Below, piece after piece: positions 56,226 to 64,000 of a stretch of DNA of 64,000 nucleotides. A model generated the notes under the pieces. That model did not search any database and had not been told where the DNA came from. It saw only the letters and a program-made list of their open reading frames with translations. Both the position numbers and the translations under genes were made by a program. Numbering within the stretch: position 1 is the stretch's first letter; every line of letters begins with the position of its first letter. Origin of the DNA: Rhizoctonia solani (lineage: Eukaryota; Basidiomycota; Agaricomycetes; Cantharellales; Ceratobasidiaceae); the NCBI RefSeq assembly GCF_016906535.1, contig NC_057385.1, positions 1,116,001 to 1,180,000 of the forward strand, given 5' to 3'.

Positions 56226-56973
56226 TTAATTGAATTTCCAGGAGACACCATTAAGCTTTCCAGTTCCTGTTTCCATCAAGCCTGTTAGCCCATTCAGGTC
56301 AGTCGCCCTCTTCTACCATGCACTCACCCAGTCCGGAGAACTGCTGGAACGCAGATGGAGATAGGTCGATGTCATTGTAGCCACAGCCAGGGCAGCGGTC
56401 AACGATTCCGACCTTGATCGTCTTTCCGTTCCAGCTAACGTTGGCTGTTTTTCCACACGCCTTGCTGTGGTTAGGGTTTCCGTCTGCGAGTCAATGAGGG
56501 ACCGGGGTGGGAGGGGAGGGGGCGTGAGTTAGTAAGAGCAGGTAAATGCATGACGACCTCAAGTGATCTCGCCACCGAGTCAGACAGGCAAATTTTGGTT
56601 CAGCACTCACCGACCATCATCTCCTGGAACAAAGCAGTACCAACGGCAGCGACCCACTCGTCGTCACGGTTTTGCCAGCCGCATGAGCCGATGCCAGCAG
56701 ATGGATTGTCTGAAACACAGTTAGGTCAAAATGAGCATGGGTGCTGGGACGCTGATACTTACACCACGAAGCCTACATAGTACGTCGATCGTAGCTGTCA
56801 GATCTCATAGCCCCAGTTGTGCGTAGTAGCATACATACCCAACCGTTGTGAACATCATAGGGAGCGCGAGCCGCCAGGTCACTGGTAGCTGTGCTGTTCA
56901 CAGGAGCAGCGAGAGCGGGAGAAAAAAGCCCGAGAGCGGAGGCGAGGACAGCGAGCTTGGCGAATGCGTACAT
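56226..56973 (-). CDS. Secreted RlpA-like double-psi beta-barrel protein, copy 2
   Basis: Same architecture as copy 1. Signal peptide MYAFAKLAVLASALGLFSPA, then NSTATSDLAARAPYDVHNGW. The 10-nt microexon (56763-56772) gives ASWY; the next exons give GIGSCGWQNRDDEWVAAVGT, ALFQEMM, HSKACGKTANVSWNGKTIKV, VDRCPGCGYNDIDLSPSAFQ, QFSGLG, KLNGVSWKFN. The two domain cysteines in CPGC and the GACGWQ-type Cys are conserved. A TATAAATA lies 95 nt upstream. It is transcribed in the opposite direction to copy 1 with CDC123 between them. The truncated third copy lies 1.1 kb upstream in inverted orientation and is closer to this copy than to copy 1, so the duplication that made it is younger than the copy 1/copy 2 split. 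Confidence 0.87.
56763..56772 (-). other. 10-nt microexon of RlpA-like gene 2
   Basis: GCTTCGTGGT on the minus strand, flanked by TAG and GTAAGT, same length, phase and product (Ala-Ser-Trp-Tyr) as in copy 1. Confidence 0.8.
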
Positions 56974-57067
56974 GTGGAACTTGGTGCCGGAAGGGCGAGA
57001 GATAAATGAGGTTGATCAGGGGTGAGTCGATGTGTCTCTGAATAACGTCGCAGGCTTGTACGCTTCA

Positions 57068-57075
57068 TATTTATA
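57068..57075 (-). promoter_or_regulatory. TATA box of RlpA-like gene 2
   Basis: TATAAATA on the minus strand, about 95 nt before the start at 56973. The copy 1 gene has the same octamer in a similar place. Confidence 0.5.
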
Positions 57076-57356
57076 ACTTGCGTTCAACCATAAGACCGTC
57101 AAACCGAATTTCCGTATTTTGAGTCCACGTAGTAGATATTACCATCACGATCATGTATAGGAAGTACATCTAGTAGGACTGGAGCCCGATCAACGCGCTT
57201 TCAGCGCTTAGAACTTAGCCGATGTTGCTCGCCATAGGCTCAATAACATGTATGCTTGGCGTGTACACGGGGCCGCCACAGAACGGCTGTACCTCGGAGG
57301 TTTTGTTTTGAACTCTTGCTCATTTTCATTATCTCCACGGTATCATTATCGTCTGT

Positions 57357-57698
57357 TCATCTTTCATAGTATCTCACAGGCTGACCTTTAGGATCTGATT
57401 CCAGGTCGACATTCTGGTGACAGGCCAGGTCAATGATCATAATACGTGATTGTCTCGGTCGATACGATAGCGTTAGAGCATAATCGGTAATGCTAGTGAG
57501 CCTCAATACTCTCGTTCTCTGGTTAGACTTGCTCGCCATTCGGCCGACTCGGACTTCGCCTAGGTAATCACAGGCGGCTATCCCCCATCCAAACGCATGA
57601 CTATTCCAGGCACGAAAGAAGTTTCCACATGAGATTTGAATGTATCCTAACGTGCCAGGAGTATTAATATACAGGCACGCAAGGTGTGAGCCACGCAT
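57357..57698 (-). CDS. Possible remnant of an unrecognised gene
   Basis: A 113-codon frame with ordinary amino-acid composition: TSITDYALTLSYRPRQSRIM, then DLACHQNVDLESDPKGQPVR, then YYER at the end. I do not recognise a family with certainty; the last segment resembles tails of some fungal F-box type proteins, which is only an impression. No introns or upstream exons could be attached. Could be a fragment or chance. Confidence 0.3.
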   Translation of the reverse strand: MRGSHLACLYINTPGTLGYIQISCGNFFRAWNSHAFGWGIAACDYLGEVRVGRMASKSNQRTRVLRLTSITDYALTLSYRPRQSRIMIIDLACHQNVDLESDPKGQPVRYYER

Positions 57699-58133
57699 AC
57701 AGTCCTAGTTTGATCGTTCGGATACAAGCGCGCTCGCTAAATCTAATGGAAGCTCTAATGGCCATAAGTTAATGGAAAGTAATGATCTGAGTCAAGGCCT
57801 AACAATACAGCACAATTCAAAAGACTATACATGCTGGGATGAGCCAAGACCAGGTGCGACCGAACAAGTTCGAGACTGGTACCATATGACCCTCGCTAAA
57901 ATAGCCACCTCGCGCGTAACATCCGGTCTGAACGTGTCCACAATGCCAGTCTGTGAATGTATCAGGGAACATCCATGAAGAATATTCAACATTAGTGAAA
58001 CCATATATCGTACATCAGCTGGGATTGTTGAGTTTATTGGGGGTCAGTGAAGCGGTCCACGTCAGCCAGAGACATATTGACTCACATCTAATCAACCTCA
58101 TTTGTCTCTCGCCCTCCCAGTACCGAGTTCCAC

Positions 58134-58313
58134 ATGCGCGCCTTCGCCAAGCTCGCCATCCCTGTCTCCGCTTTCGGGCTTGTCTCTCCCGCTCTCGCTG
58201 CTCCTGTGAACAGCACGGCTACCAGTGACCTGGCGGCTCGCACTCCCTGTATTCTGACCCCTGACCACTATGCTGCCCTCGTTATATGCTCGCCGTTGGT
58301 CACCAAATTTTGA
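58134..58313 (+). pseudogene. Truncated RlpA-like gene, copy 3 (first exon only)
   Basis: The frame MRAFAKLAIPVSAFGLVSPA, then LAAPVNSTATSDLAAR, matches the first exon of copy 2 almost residue for residue, in inverted orientation about 1.1 kb away. Similarity also covers the region before the ATG back to about 58066 (CAGAGACA..GACTCAC..ATCAACCTCATTT..TCTCTCGCC). It stops abruptly after the codon for Thr-Pro at about 58248, where copy 2 continues with its YDVHNGW segment. After that point the frame runs into unrelated sequence and stops at 58313. No DPBB domain, microexon or later exons follow. The signal peptide would still be made if transcribed, giving a short 59-residue product, but a function is unlikely. 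Confidence 0.8.
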
Positions 58314-58617
58314 CATTTTGCTTCCAAGTTCTTTATATATGGTATATCGCCGCGTATCGTGGGTTGAAACCCAGTGTGCAAGACGGTTCCCGAATTCAGG
58401 TCTCGGTTTTGTCAGTTGTAAGACAGAGAATGTGTAACTGGGTGGTTGTCTTGCAACTATGAAATACTTATTCGCATTGTCCAAGGAAATCTTTCCACTG
58501 CCTAAAAACAGCGACAGTGCATCGTGGGTTCAAGAAATAAATGAGAGCTAAACTAGGGTGATGAATACAACGGGAAGAAAAGAGAGCGAACAAAGAGTAG
58601 ATCCATCAGCGTAAGAC
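58314..58617. other. Short intergenic region
   Basis: 304 nt between the truncated RlpA copy and the Tma23-like gene stop. No feature seen. Confidence 0.4.
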
Positions 58618-59620
58618 TCACTCTCCATCTCGTTTTCGCTTTTTCTCCCTTTTCGGTTTCACCTTTTCCTTATCGGTACCATTCTCCGCCTGCACAAGCA
58701 CCTCTGAAGTGACCCCGTTTTTCTGCGCTTGGGCCCTGTGCTGCTCCTTTTCTTGTTTTCTTGCTACTTTTGCGGCCCGTTTTGCAGCGCGCTCAATCTT
58801 GCGTTTCTCCTTTGCGGCTCTAGCCTCATCTCGAATGGCTTTGGCTTTCCTTCTTTCCTCTCTGGCCTCTCGTCGAGCTGCTTTAGCCTTTCTTCGTTCC
58901 TCCTTGGCCAATCGTCTTGCAGCTTTCTCGGCTTTCTTTAGCTTCTTGTCGTCACTTGGAATCTGGACGTTTGTGGTAGGGATAGTTTCGGTACAGTGGA
59001 GTACTGTAGACGATGTAGACGCGGATGCTGCCGTCGGAGTGGTGCTGGTAGTTTGCGGAGGGTCTACCGACTAGGCTCAAGGTTCTCCTGCGTGATAACA
59101 GGTCCTCTCAAAAATCTCGAGTACAGAGCTCTTCGAGCAGCTTCTTTCTTGGCTAGTGACAAAATAGAGCCTGGCGAAGGGGATGGGGATTTGCTAGATG
59201 ATGGGGTTGGAAGAGACGTGGGTCGACGATTCGACAGTATACCCGTATGTGTTCGTTGAACTTGCTGCGTGTTGGGATGAGACTTGAGCAAGAACCCAGA
59301 GTGTACTGATACTCACTATTGCAGAGTTTTGGTTTTCCTGATCGCTATCAGCCGACGACTCATCTCCAGGCAGCTTCAGCTTGATGGTTTTGGCTGCTAC
59401 ATCATATAGGCTGCACTAACTTAATACCTGAGACAAGACAACGGGTGGCCTGACGTACTTACTGGTCCCAAAAAGCAAAAGATTCATCTCGGTCCTTCCC
59501 AATTCCACCAAGTGTCTTCTTTTGGGCAACCACAACGGGTCGAGACCTGCCTCCGGCTTTCAAAGGATGGCCTACACCTTTCCATCCTTGCTTGACAAGG
59601 TGAGTCTGGCCGTCAAGCAT
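58618..59620 (-). CDS. Tma23/GPATCH4-like nucleolar protein with basic helical tail
   Basis: Tma23-type proteins are nucleolar and linked to ribosome biogenesis. The N-terminus MLDGQTHLVKQGWKGVGHPL, then RSRPVVVAQKKTLGGIGKDR and AFWDHLYDVAAKTIKLKLP follows the degenerate G-patch arrangement of Tma23 (WKxG, PxxVxxKKxxxGxG, WDxxYD). After two introns comes the ALYSRFLRGPVI segment also found in this family. The C-terminal 110 residues are Lys/Arg/Ala/Glu-rich, probably one long helix (REEREERRKAKAIRDEARAA-like repeats), ending KPKREKKRKRDGE. Between EPSR (about 59071) and the tail the frame shifts by one apparently missing base; a 23-nt intron would also fit but is too short to be credible. Divergent from the Urc1 gene, 201 nt apart. 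Confidence 0.78.
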
Positions 59621-59821
59621 GGGGTAATTGGAACTTGTACAAAAATTACATCCGCCCGATAGCCTTCGTTATCTAAGCCTATGCACGTGATTGATTACGT
59701 CAGACACCTGCCTCGCCGACGCCGTGCGTTCTCGGGTTACGGTCTGGGGTATTTAGGCTGGACGACGACATAGTTGCTCCCCTTCCCACTTTCAGTCTCT
59801 GAACTTGATTACGAACAAGCC
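59621..59821. promoter_or_regulatory. Divergent promoter between Tma23-like gene and URC1
   Basis: 201 nt between the two start codons. A CACGTGAT sequence lies near 59686. No TATA box near either start. Confidence 0.5.
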
Positions 59822-62031
59822 ATGCCTGACGACGCTCTACTATCTCAAATCCTTAGCAAGCTCGACGCGTTGACCACGACTCAGGCAACGCTGACGGAGC
59901 GTGTGAGTGTGGAATTTAGTGCTTCAGGTTTCTCGTGTTTTTAAGCAAGTATATAGGTCGAATCTCTGACGCGTACCGGGGCTGGCGTGCCTACTATTAG
60001 TCAACCGAATCGACCTGCGAGTCCGACGGTAACGTTGTCCAGCTCAGGCATAGGCTTGGGCACCAGTCCACCCGTCTCAAGTACGCGTATCTTCCTCGCT
60101 TCCGAATATCTTGAGCTTTAATTTAATTTCTCTAGGCTCTCCTGGGCTAGCGGGTATCCCTACCGCTGTGAGCGTGAGCGCTCTTACAGCTTCACGGCCC
60201 ACAGGAACGCCAATCGAGCAGCCTAAAGATAAAGCCCTCTATCCAAACCGCGTTATCTTGACCAGTGCGTGGAACTTTCGCACGCTGTGGGGGGATGATA
60301 TGACCTGGCCTAATTACCCCGCACTTCTTAGCCTACCCCGATCAAACAGGGATAAAGCCTATCCCACTCAAATGGGCTGCCGACACTCCAACTGCCAGAG
60401 GCCCGATTGTGTGCTCACGTCTGCCATCCAGTATCAAGTTGCGCAATGCCATCGGGTATGTTCATTCTTTTGTCACATATTTTTTTAAATTCTAGGGTTC
60501 TAACAATGCCTGTCACTCAAGCGCCCACTCTGGCTCCTACTCGATTTATCGTGCGCTCGCTATTGCAATGGGGACCCTTTCGCCTACTCACCAGCCTAAC
60601 TATTCGTTAACCGAGCCTCCGGTCGAAATCCCGCCTCAGGCTAGTTGGTTGGTCAGGTTCCGTCAAGTTTAATAACATACTCTAAAGGCACCCTATAGGT
60701 TCGATCCTAAGAAAATTGTGTCTTTTGATCCATGGGGACATGTAGTTCAACAAGTATATGCCAACGAGATTGCGAGTGGATTGGACGTCAGACCCAGTAT
60801 TGCAATCACCAAAGCTGTGGGTACTTTTTTTGCTACTCGATTTTATGACTTAGACCTCCCTCCTAGCACATTAAATTGTCTGAAATCGATGCTGCTCTTA
60901 CTACGCCAACCGCACTCCCTGTCGACGGTAAAATCGTTATCAAATCTCGCCCGCTTTTGAATCCAGACGGAACACAGAGTGACGCGGATCCTGGTATTGA
61001 ACTGGCCTGTAGCAAGGCCGCCGTAGAACCCGTATGGTGGCTCCCTGGAGTTGCCGAGCGCTTTGGAATGTAAGTTGATCACAGTTCTTCGGCCAAAAGA
61101 TACTCAAGGTCATGTCAGTCACGAATCTCTACTTCGCCGAGCACTTTTTGAAGAAACCGGCGGCATGTATCCTGAATTGATTACTCGACCTGACATTAAG
61201 GTGTTTTTGCCTCCAATTGGTGGCTTGACCGTCTACATCTGTGAGTAGGCATATTATTGTGCTTGAACGGTAGAATAATATTTTGGATATTAGTCGGTAA
61301 TCCTGCACACATGCGCGACCCAACCAAAGAGCTCACATTACGTGTACACGATGAATGTATGTGACCATTTGATCGGATGTTGGAAGTTCTGACGATTATC
61401 TCCTCAGGCAACGGATCTGATGTCTTCGGTTCGGATATTTGCACGTGCAAACCTTACCTTGTTTTCGCGATCGAAGAATGTGTCCGCACTGCCCAAAAGG
61501 GTGGAGTCGGAATTGTAGTGTACTTCCGCAAGGAAGGTAGAGCACTGGGAGAAGTCACCAAGTAAGTCGAAAACTCGTGTTCATTATACAAAGCGGTTAA
61601 CTTTGAGTTAGATACCTTGTGTATAACCTCCGTAAGCGTGGCGGCGATAGTGCAGATAAATACTTCAAGTCCACGGAACTTATTGCGGGAGTCAAGGACA
61701 TGCGGTTCCAAGCATTGATGCCAGACATTCTTCACTGGCTCGGAATCACAAAGATTGACAACATGATCTCGATGAGTGATATGTCAGTTTTACTACCACC
61801 CTTCCTGGCGCAGGAACTGACTTCGGGTGATTTAGGAAATACAACGCGATCGTCGATTCTGGAATCCCTATCTTGAAGCGATACGATCTACCGGAACATC
61901 TCATTCCACCCGACTCGCGTGTAGAGATTGACGCTAAGATTGCCTCTGGTTACTTTACTAGTGGCAAGAAGGTTACCGAAGCAGATCTTTACAAGACAGT
62001 TGGGCGTACTTGGGAGGAGACGGACCACTGA
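59822..62031 (+). CDS. URC1: Urc1-type GTP cyclohydrolase II-like protein (uracil catabolism)
   Basis: Urc1 is a GTP cyclohydrolase II homologue of the fungal URC pathway of uracil breakdown. A 100-residue N-terminal extension (MPDDALLSQILSKLDALTTT, with a short helix, then Ser/Pro-rich) precedes the conserved part: YPNRVILTTYPDQTGIKPIP, joined across a 67-nt intron at 60265-60331; LKWAADTPTARGPIVCSR; LRNAIGSNNACHSSAHSGSY. Then FDPWGHVVQQVY, KSRPLLNPDGT, and the GCH-II core VHDECNGSDVFGSDICTC, where the Cys residues are the expected zinc ligands (an intron splits the first Cys codon). VYFRKEGRALGEVTKYLVYN and MRFQALMPDILHWLGITKID follow. Stop at 62029-62031. Seven or more introns. Divergent from the Tma23-like gene. 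The chemistry of Urc1 itself is not settled, so only the family is asserted. Confidence 0.88.
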
Positions 62032-62495
62032 CCCTCCCTCCCAATGGGATTTCTACATAGGGCACAGGGGGGTTCTTAATGAATGAATTTGTTTATTGTA
62101 TGATCTACACGCTTTAACGCCAATTTAGCTGCACTTAAACTAGTCCTCTTGAAAATCGGGGTGGTATGCATCCCGTAAGCACTAGGCAAAATAAGGTCCT
62201 CAAGGAACCCTCGTGAGCCAGCGTGGATCTCAGTGGAGCAGTTGTCGCAATTCATCCGGCCTATCTCGGGAAAGTGCATAGCGCTCGATACTATCCTGTG
62301 GAGCCCCTGGGCGTACCCCTATTGTTTGAGTGTGCTTGCGCCATGTGGCTGTGTAATGAGGTGATTGCTGTCAAAAACACCGACGAAGCCAATTGAGGCG
62401 AACAGTCATCTTGCACATAACGACTAGTAAGCGACGTAACGAGAGCGAGGAAGCGCGAGCATTCGTGGATAGCTTATATAGTGACATATTGCACG
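62032..62495. other. Intergenic region upstream of the MFS gene
   Basis: 464 nt. A CACGTGGG-like element was not seen; a TATATAG occurs at 62475-62481, close to the start codon. Nothing coding. Confidence 0.4.
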
Positions 62496-64000
62496 ATGAT
62501 TACCCCTCAGACTCGACGACAAGCTTCACAAATCTTCAACGATACCCACTCGGATAGTGACGACATTGGAGACGGTGTTGATGACATGCGCTCCCCGCTT
62601 GATAGAACGATTGACAAAATTGGGATGGGTATGTCCTTTTCATGGCTTCTGTAAGTTGCCACATACTTACAAAGTATAGGACCTTATCAATGGGCACTAC
62701 TGGGCCTATGCGGCTTCGGTATGTATTGTGTATTAAAGGCCAACGATGGCATACACCTGACTCACGACACGACTGTCTACAGGATGGGCTGCGGACAATG
62801 TAACTATATCTTATAGTCACCTCTGAGCGTCCATTCACACCGCCATTTCCACGCGTCACTACTTTTTTTTTTTTTTTTTCGTTCGGCCATTTTATTTCAT
62901 AACACTTAGATGTGGCTCCAAGCGATAGCTATTATTCTCCCCCGGGTCCAAGATGAATACGCAATTCCGGATTCGCAGATAGGACTACTATCTGCTTCGA
63001 TGTTTTGTGGAATGATGTTTGGGGCGCTCGGCTGGGGGTCATGTTCCGATGTTGTTGGCCGGAGCATGGCGTTCAATCTCACATTGGCCTTTACGAGCCT
63101 CTTTGGAGTTCTTGCGTGCCTGTCGACCAGTTTTGTTAGCTTGTGCTTTTTTATATTCCTACTTGGGAGTGCAGTAGGCGTGAGTGACTTTCACCACTTG
63201 AATGCGCTATTGCGTTTAATATTTCATTCAGGGAAGTATGCCCACTGATGGCACATTGTTTCTGAGAACGTTCCCAAGAAGAAGCAGTATCTTCTCACAG
63301 CACTATCCGTGTTCTTCTCGCTGGGTGCAGTAGTTAGTGCCATTATCGCCATTATAATCATTCCAGGCAACAGCTGTCCTGAACCAAATGTGGTGGCGCC
63401 CGAGAATTCTACCTCGAATTCTTTCGCGAAACTTGTCCGAACTTTGGTCGCTCGGGGGGAGACCTGGGAACGAGAACACACCACTGCTTTGCGACGTCGC
63501 AAGCCAGAACAGGGGTTGGAAGTATTATTAGGAGTGCTGGGGATCATTGTATGCTTTCCGGTTTTGGTGGTTGCCCCTACTGAGGAGAAATACTATCACA
63601 GACATTGGCTATGTTCGTTCTTCGCATTATTTTCTTTCGTTTGTACGAGTCCCCTAGATACTTGGTCTCTGCGGGGAGAAACACCGAGGCGTCGCTGCCC
63701 TGCAGAGCATCGAAGACTACAATATGAAGTAAGTCATTACTGATAAAGTTACTGGGGCACGTAATAATCTTTCATCTATCTACTTGTCTAGATTCGGTCG
63801 ACCATCTCGATCACGATTTGTAATTACTCTAGCAGACGTATGTGACGCAAAGCCGAGCGCAATGCTTAGCGAAGAAGGCGTTATGTTCGACGCAGGTGAT
63901 GACGAAGAGGCGAATGTGGGGAATAGACCCTCCTCGCGGGGTTCGAATGAGGAGCGCAAATCGTCGGGCTCCGACAGCGGGAAAGAGGACGATCGTTCAC
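62496..64000 (+). CDS. MFS membrane transporter (C-terminus outside window)
   Basis: Major facilitator superfamily transporter with the first six spans inside the window. It starts MITPQTRRQASQIFNDTHSD, a cytosolic tail, then GPYQWALLGLCGFG and GWAADN, MWLQAIAIILPRVQDEYAIP, IGLLSASMFCGMMFGALGWG with SDVVGR (the loop 2-3 motif of the superfamily), SLFGVLACLSTSFVSLCFFI, FLLGSAVG, then SMPTDGTLFL and ALSVFFSLGAVVSAIIAIII. Splitting into about five exons with the third intron (62800-62909) holding a 17-T run. Two apparent one-base-missing frame breaks occur near 63262 (TLFL then ENVPKKKQYLLTAL) and near 63694 (AGRNTEA then VAALQSIEDYN). After 63783 the acidic region RPSRSRFVI and on is cytosolic. 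The substrate is unknown. It resembles sugar/SV2-like carriers. Confidence 0.83.
62863..62879 (+). repeat. Poly-T tract (17 T) inside an MFS intron
   Basis: Seventeen uninterrupted T between the donor at 62800 and the acceptor at 62909; may serve as a pyrimidine tract or be a length-variable homopolymer. Confidence 0.8.

Larger units (their letters stand above)
56974..58133. other. Intergenic region between copy 2 and its inverted fragment
   Basis: It contains the copy 2 promoter, and near its right end the duplicated promoter piece of the fragment (from about 58066). A minus-strand frame at 57357-57698 is described separately. Nothing else coding was seen. Confidence 0.5.

Noticed and set aside
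60265..60500. Apparent frame break in Urc1
   Set aside because: A 67-nt GTGCGT..CTTAG intron (60265-60331) restores the conserved TYPDQTGIKPIPLKW reading, so it is not an error.
1..64000. CRISPR arrays, bacterial operons, riboswitches or rRNA
   Set aside because: Nothing of the kind was seen; gene structure and families are those of a eukaryotic fungus.

Overview
This window reads as nuclear DNA of a filamentous basidiomycete. Genes are dense and split by many short introns, mostly about 50-70 nt with GT..AG ends. The protein set is fungal throughout: an Nha1 antiporter, Rtt109, Mob2, Urc1, Zn(II)2Cys6 domains, a CE8 pectinesterase and RlpA-like secreted proteins. The pectinesterase together with the RlpA-like cluster suggests a plant-associated Agaricomycete such as Rhizoctonia/Ceratobasidium. 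That genus guess is inference, not something I could test.

Layout. 1-7.7 kb: Nha1-type Na+/H+ antiporter (minus, cut by the left edge), a BTB protein with C-terminal CxxC pairs, and a head-to-head FEN1 nuclease with a large insertion. 7.7-18.3 kb: a CENP-B/Psq helix-turn-helix protein, an omega-like GST and a Borealin homologue, separated by gene-poor DNA. 18.3-21.6 kb: no gene seen. 21.6-30.5 kb: a CHFR-like ubiquitin ligase divergent from a long TPR/Mlp nuclear-basket protein. 30.9-34.1 kb: two tandem paralogues of a family I do not recognise. 34.4-40.8 kb, all minus: a mitochondrial-type small protein, Rtt109, a secreted protein and a small basic protein. 41.4-52.6 kb, all plus: Mob2, pectinesterase, Derlin, an RNF216-like RBR ligase, a second BTB-CxxC protein, and a protein with three Zn(II)2Cys6 clusters. 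53.7-58.3 kb: two RlpA-like secreted proteins flanking CDC123, plus a truncated inverted third copy. 58.6-64 kb: a Tma23/GPATCH4-like nucleolar protein divergent from a Urc1 GTP-cyclohydrolase-II-like enzyme, then an MFS transporter cut by the right edge.

The genes do not form one pathway. Several belong to genome maintenance and mitosis (FEN1, Rtt109, Borealin, CHFR, TPR), three to ubiquitin or ERAD functions (CHFR-like, RBR, Derlin), and a secreted plant-contact set sits on the right half (pectinesterase and RlpA-like proteins).

The strongest candidate for something undescribed is the gene at 49598-52597. It encodes 846 aa with three complete Zn(II)2Cys6 binuclear clusters about 200 residues apart. 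Each follows a Pro/Tyr-rich linker and each is split by a phase-0 intron at the same place, just before the third cysteine. Fungal Zn-cluster proteins normally have one such domain. Other notable points are a RING with Asp at its fifth zinc-ligand position in an FHA-less CHFR homologue, a conserved 10-nt microexon in the RlpA-like genes, and several apparent one-base-missing frame breaks in otherwise conserved genes. The frame breaks may be residual sequencing errors.
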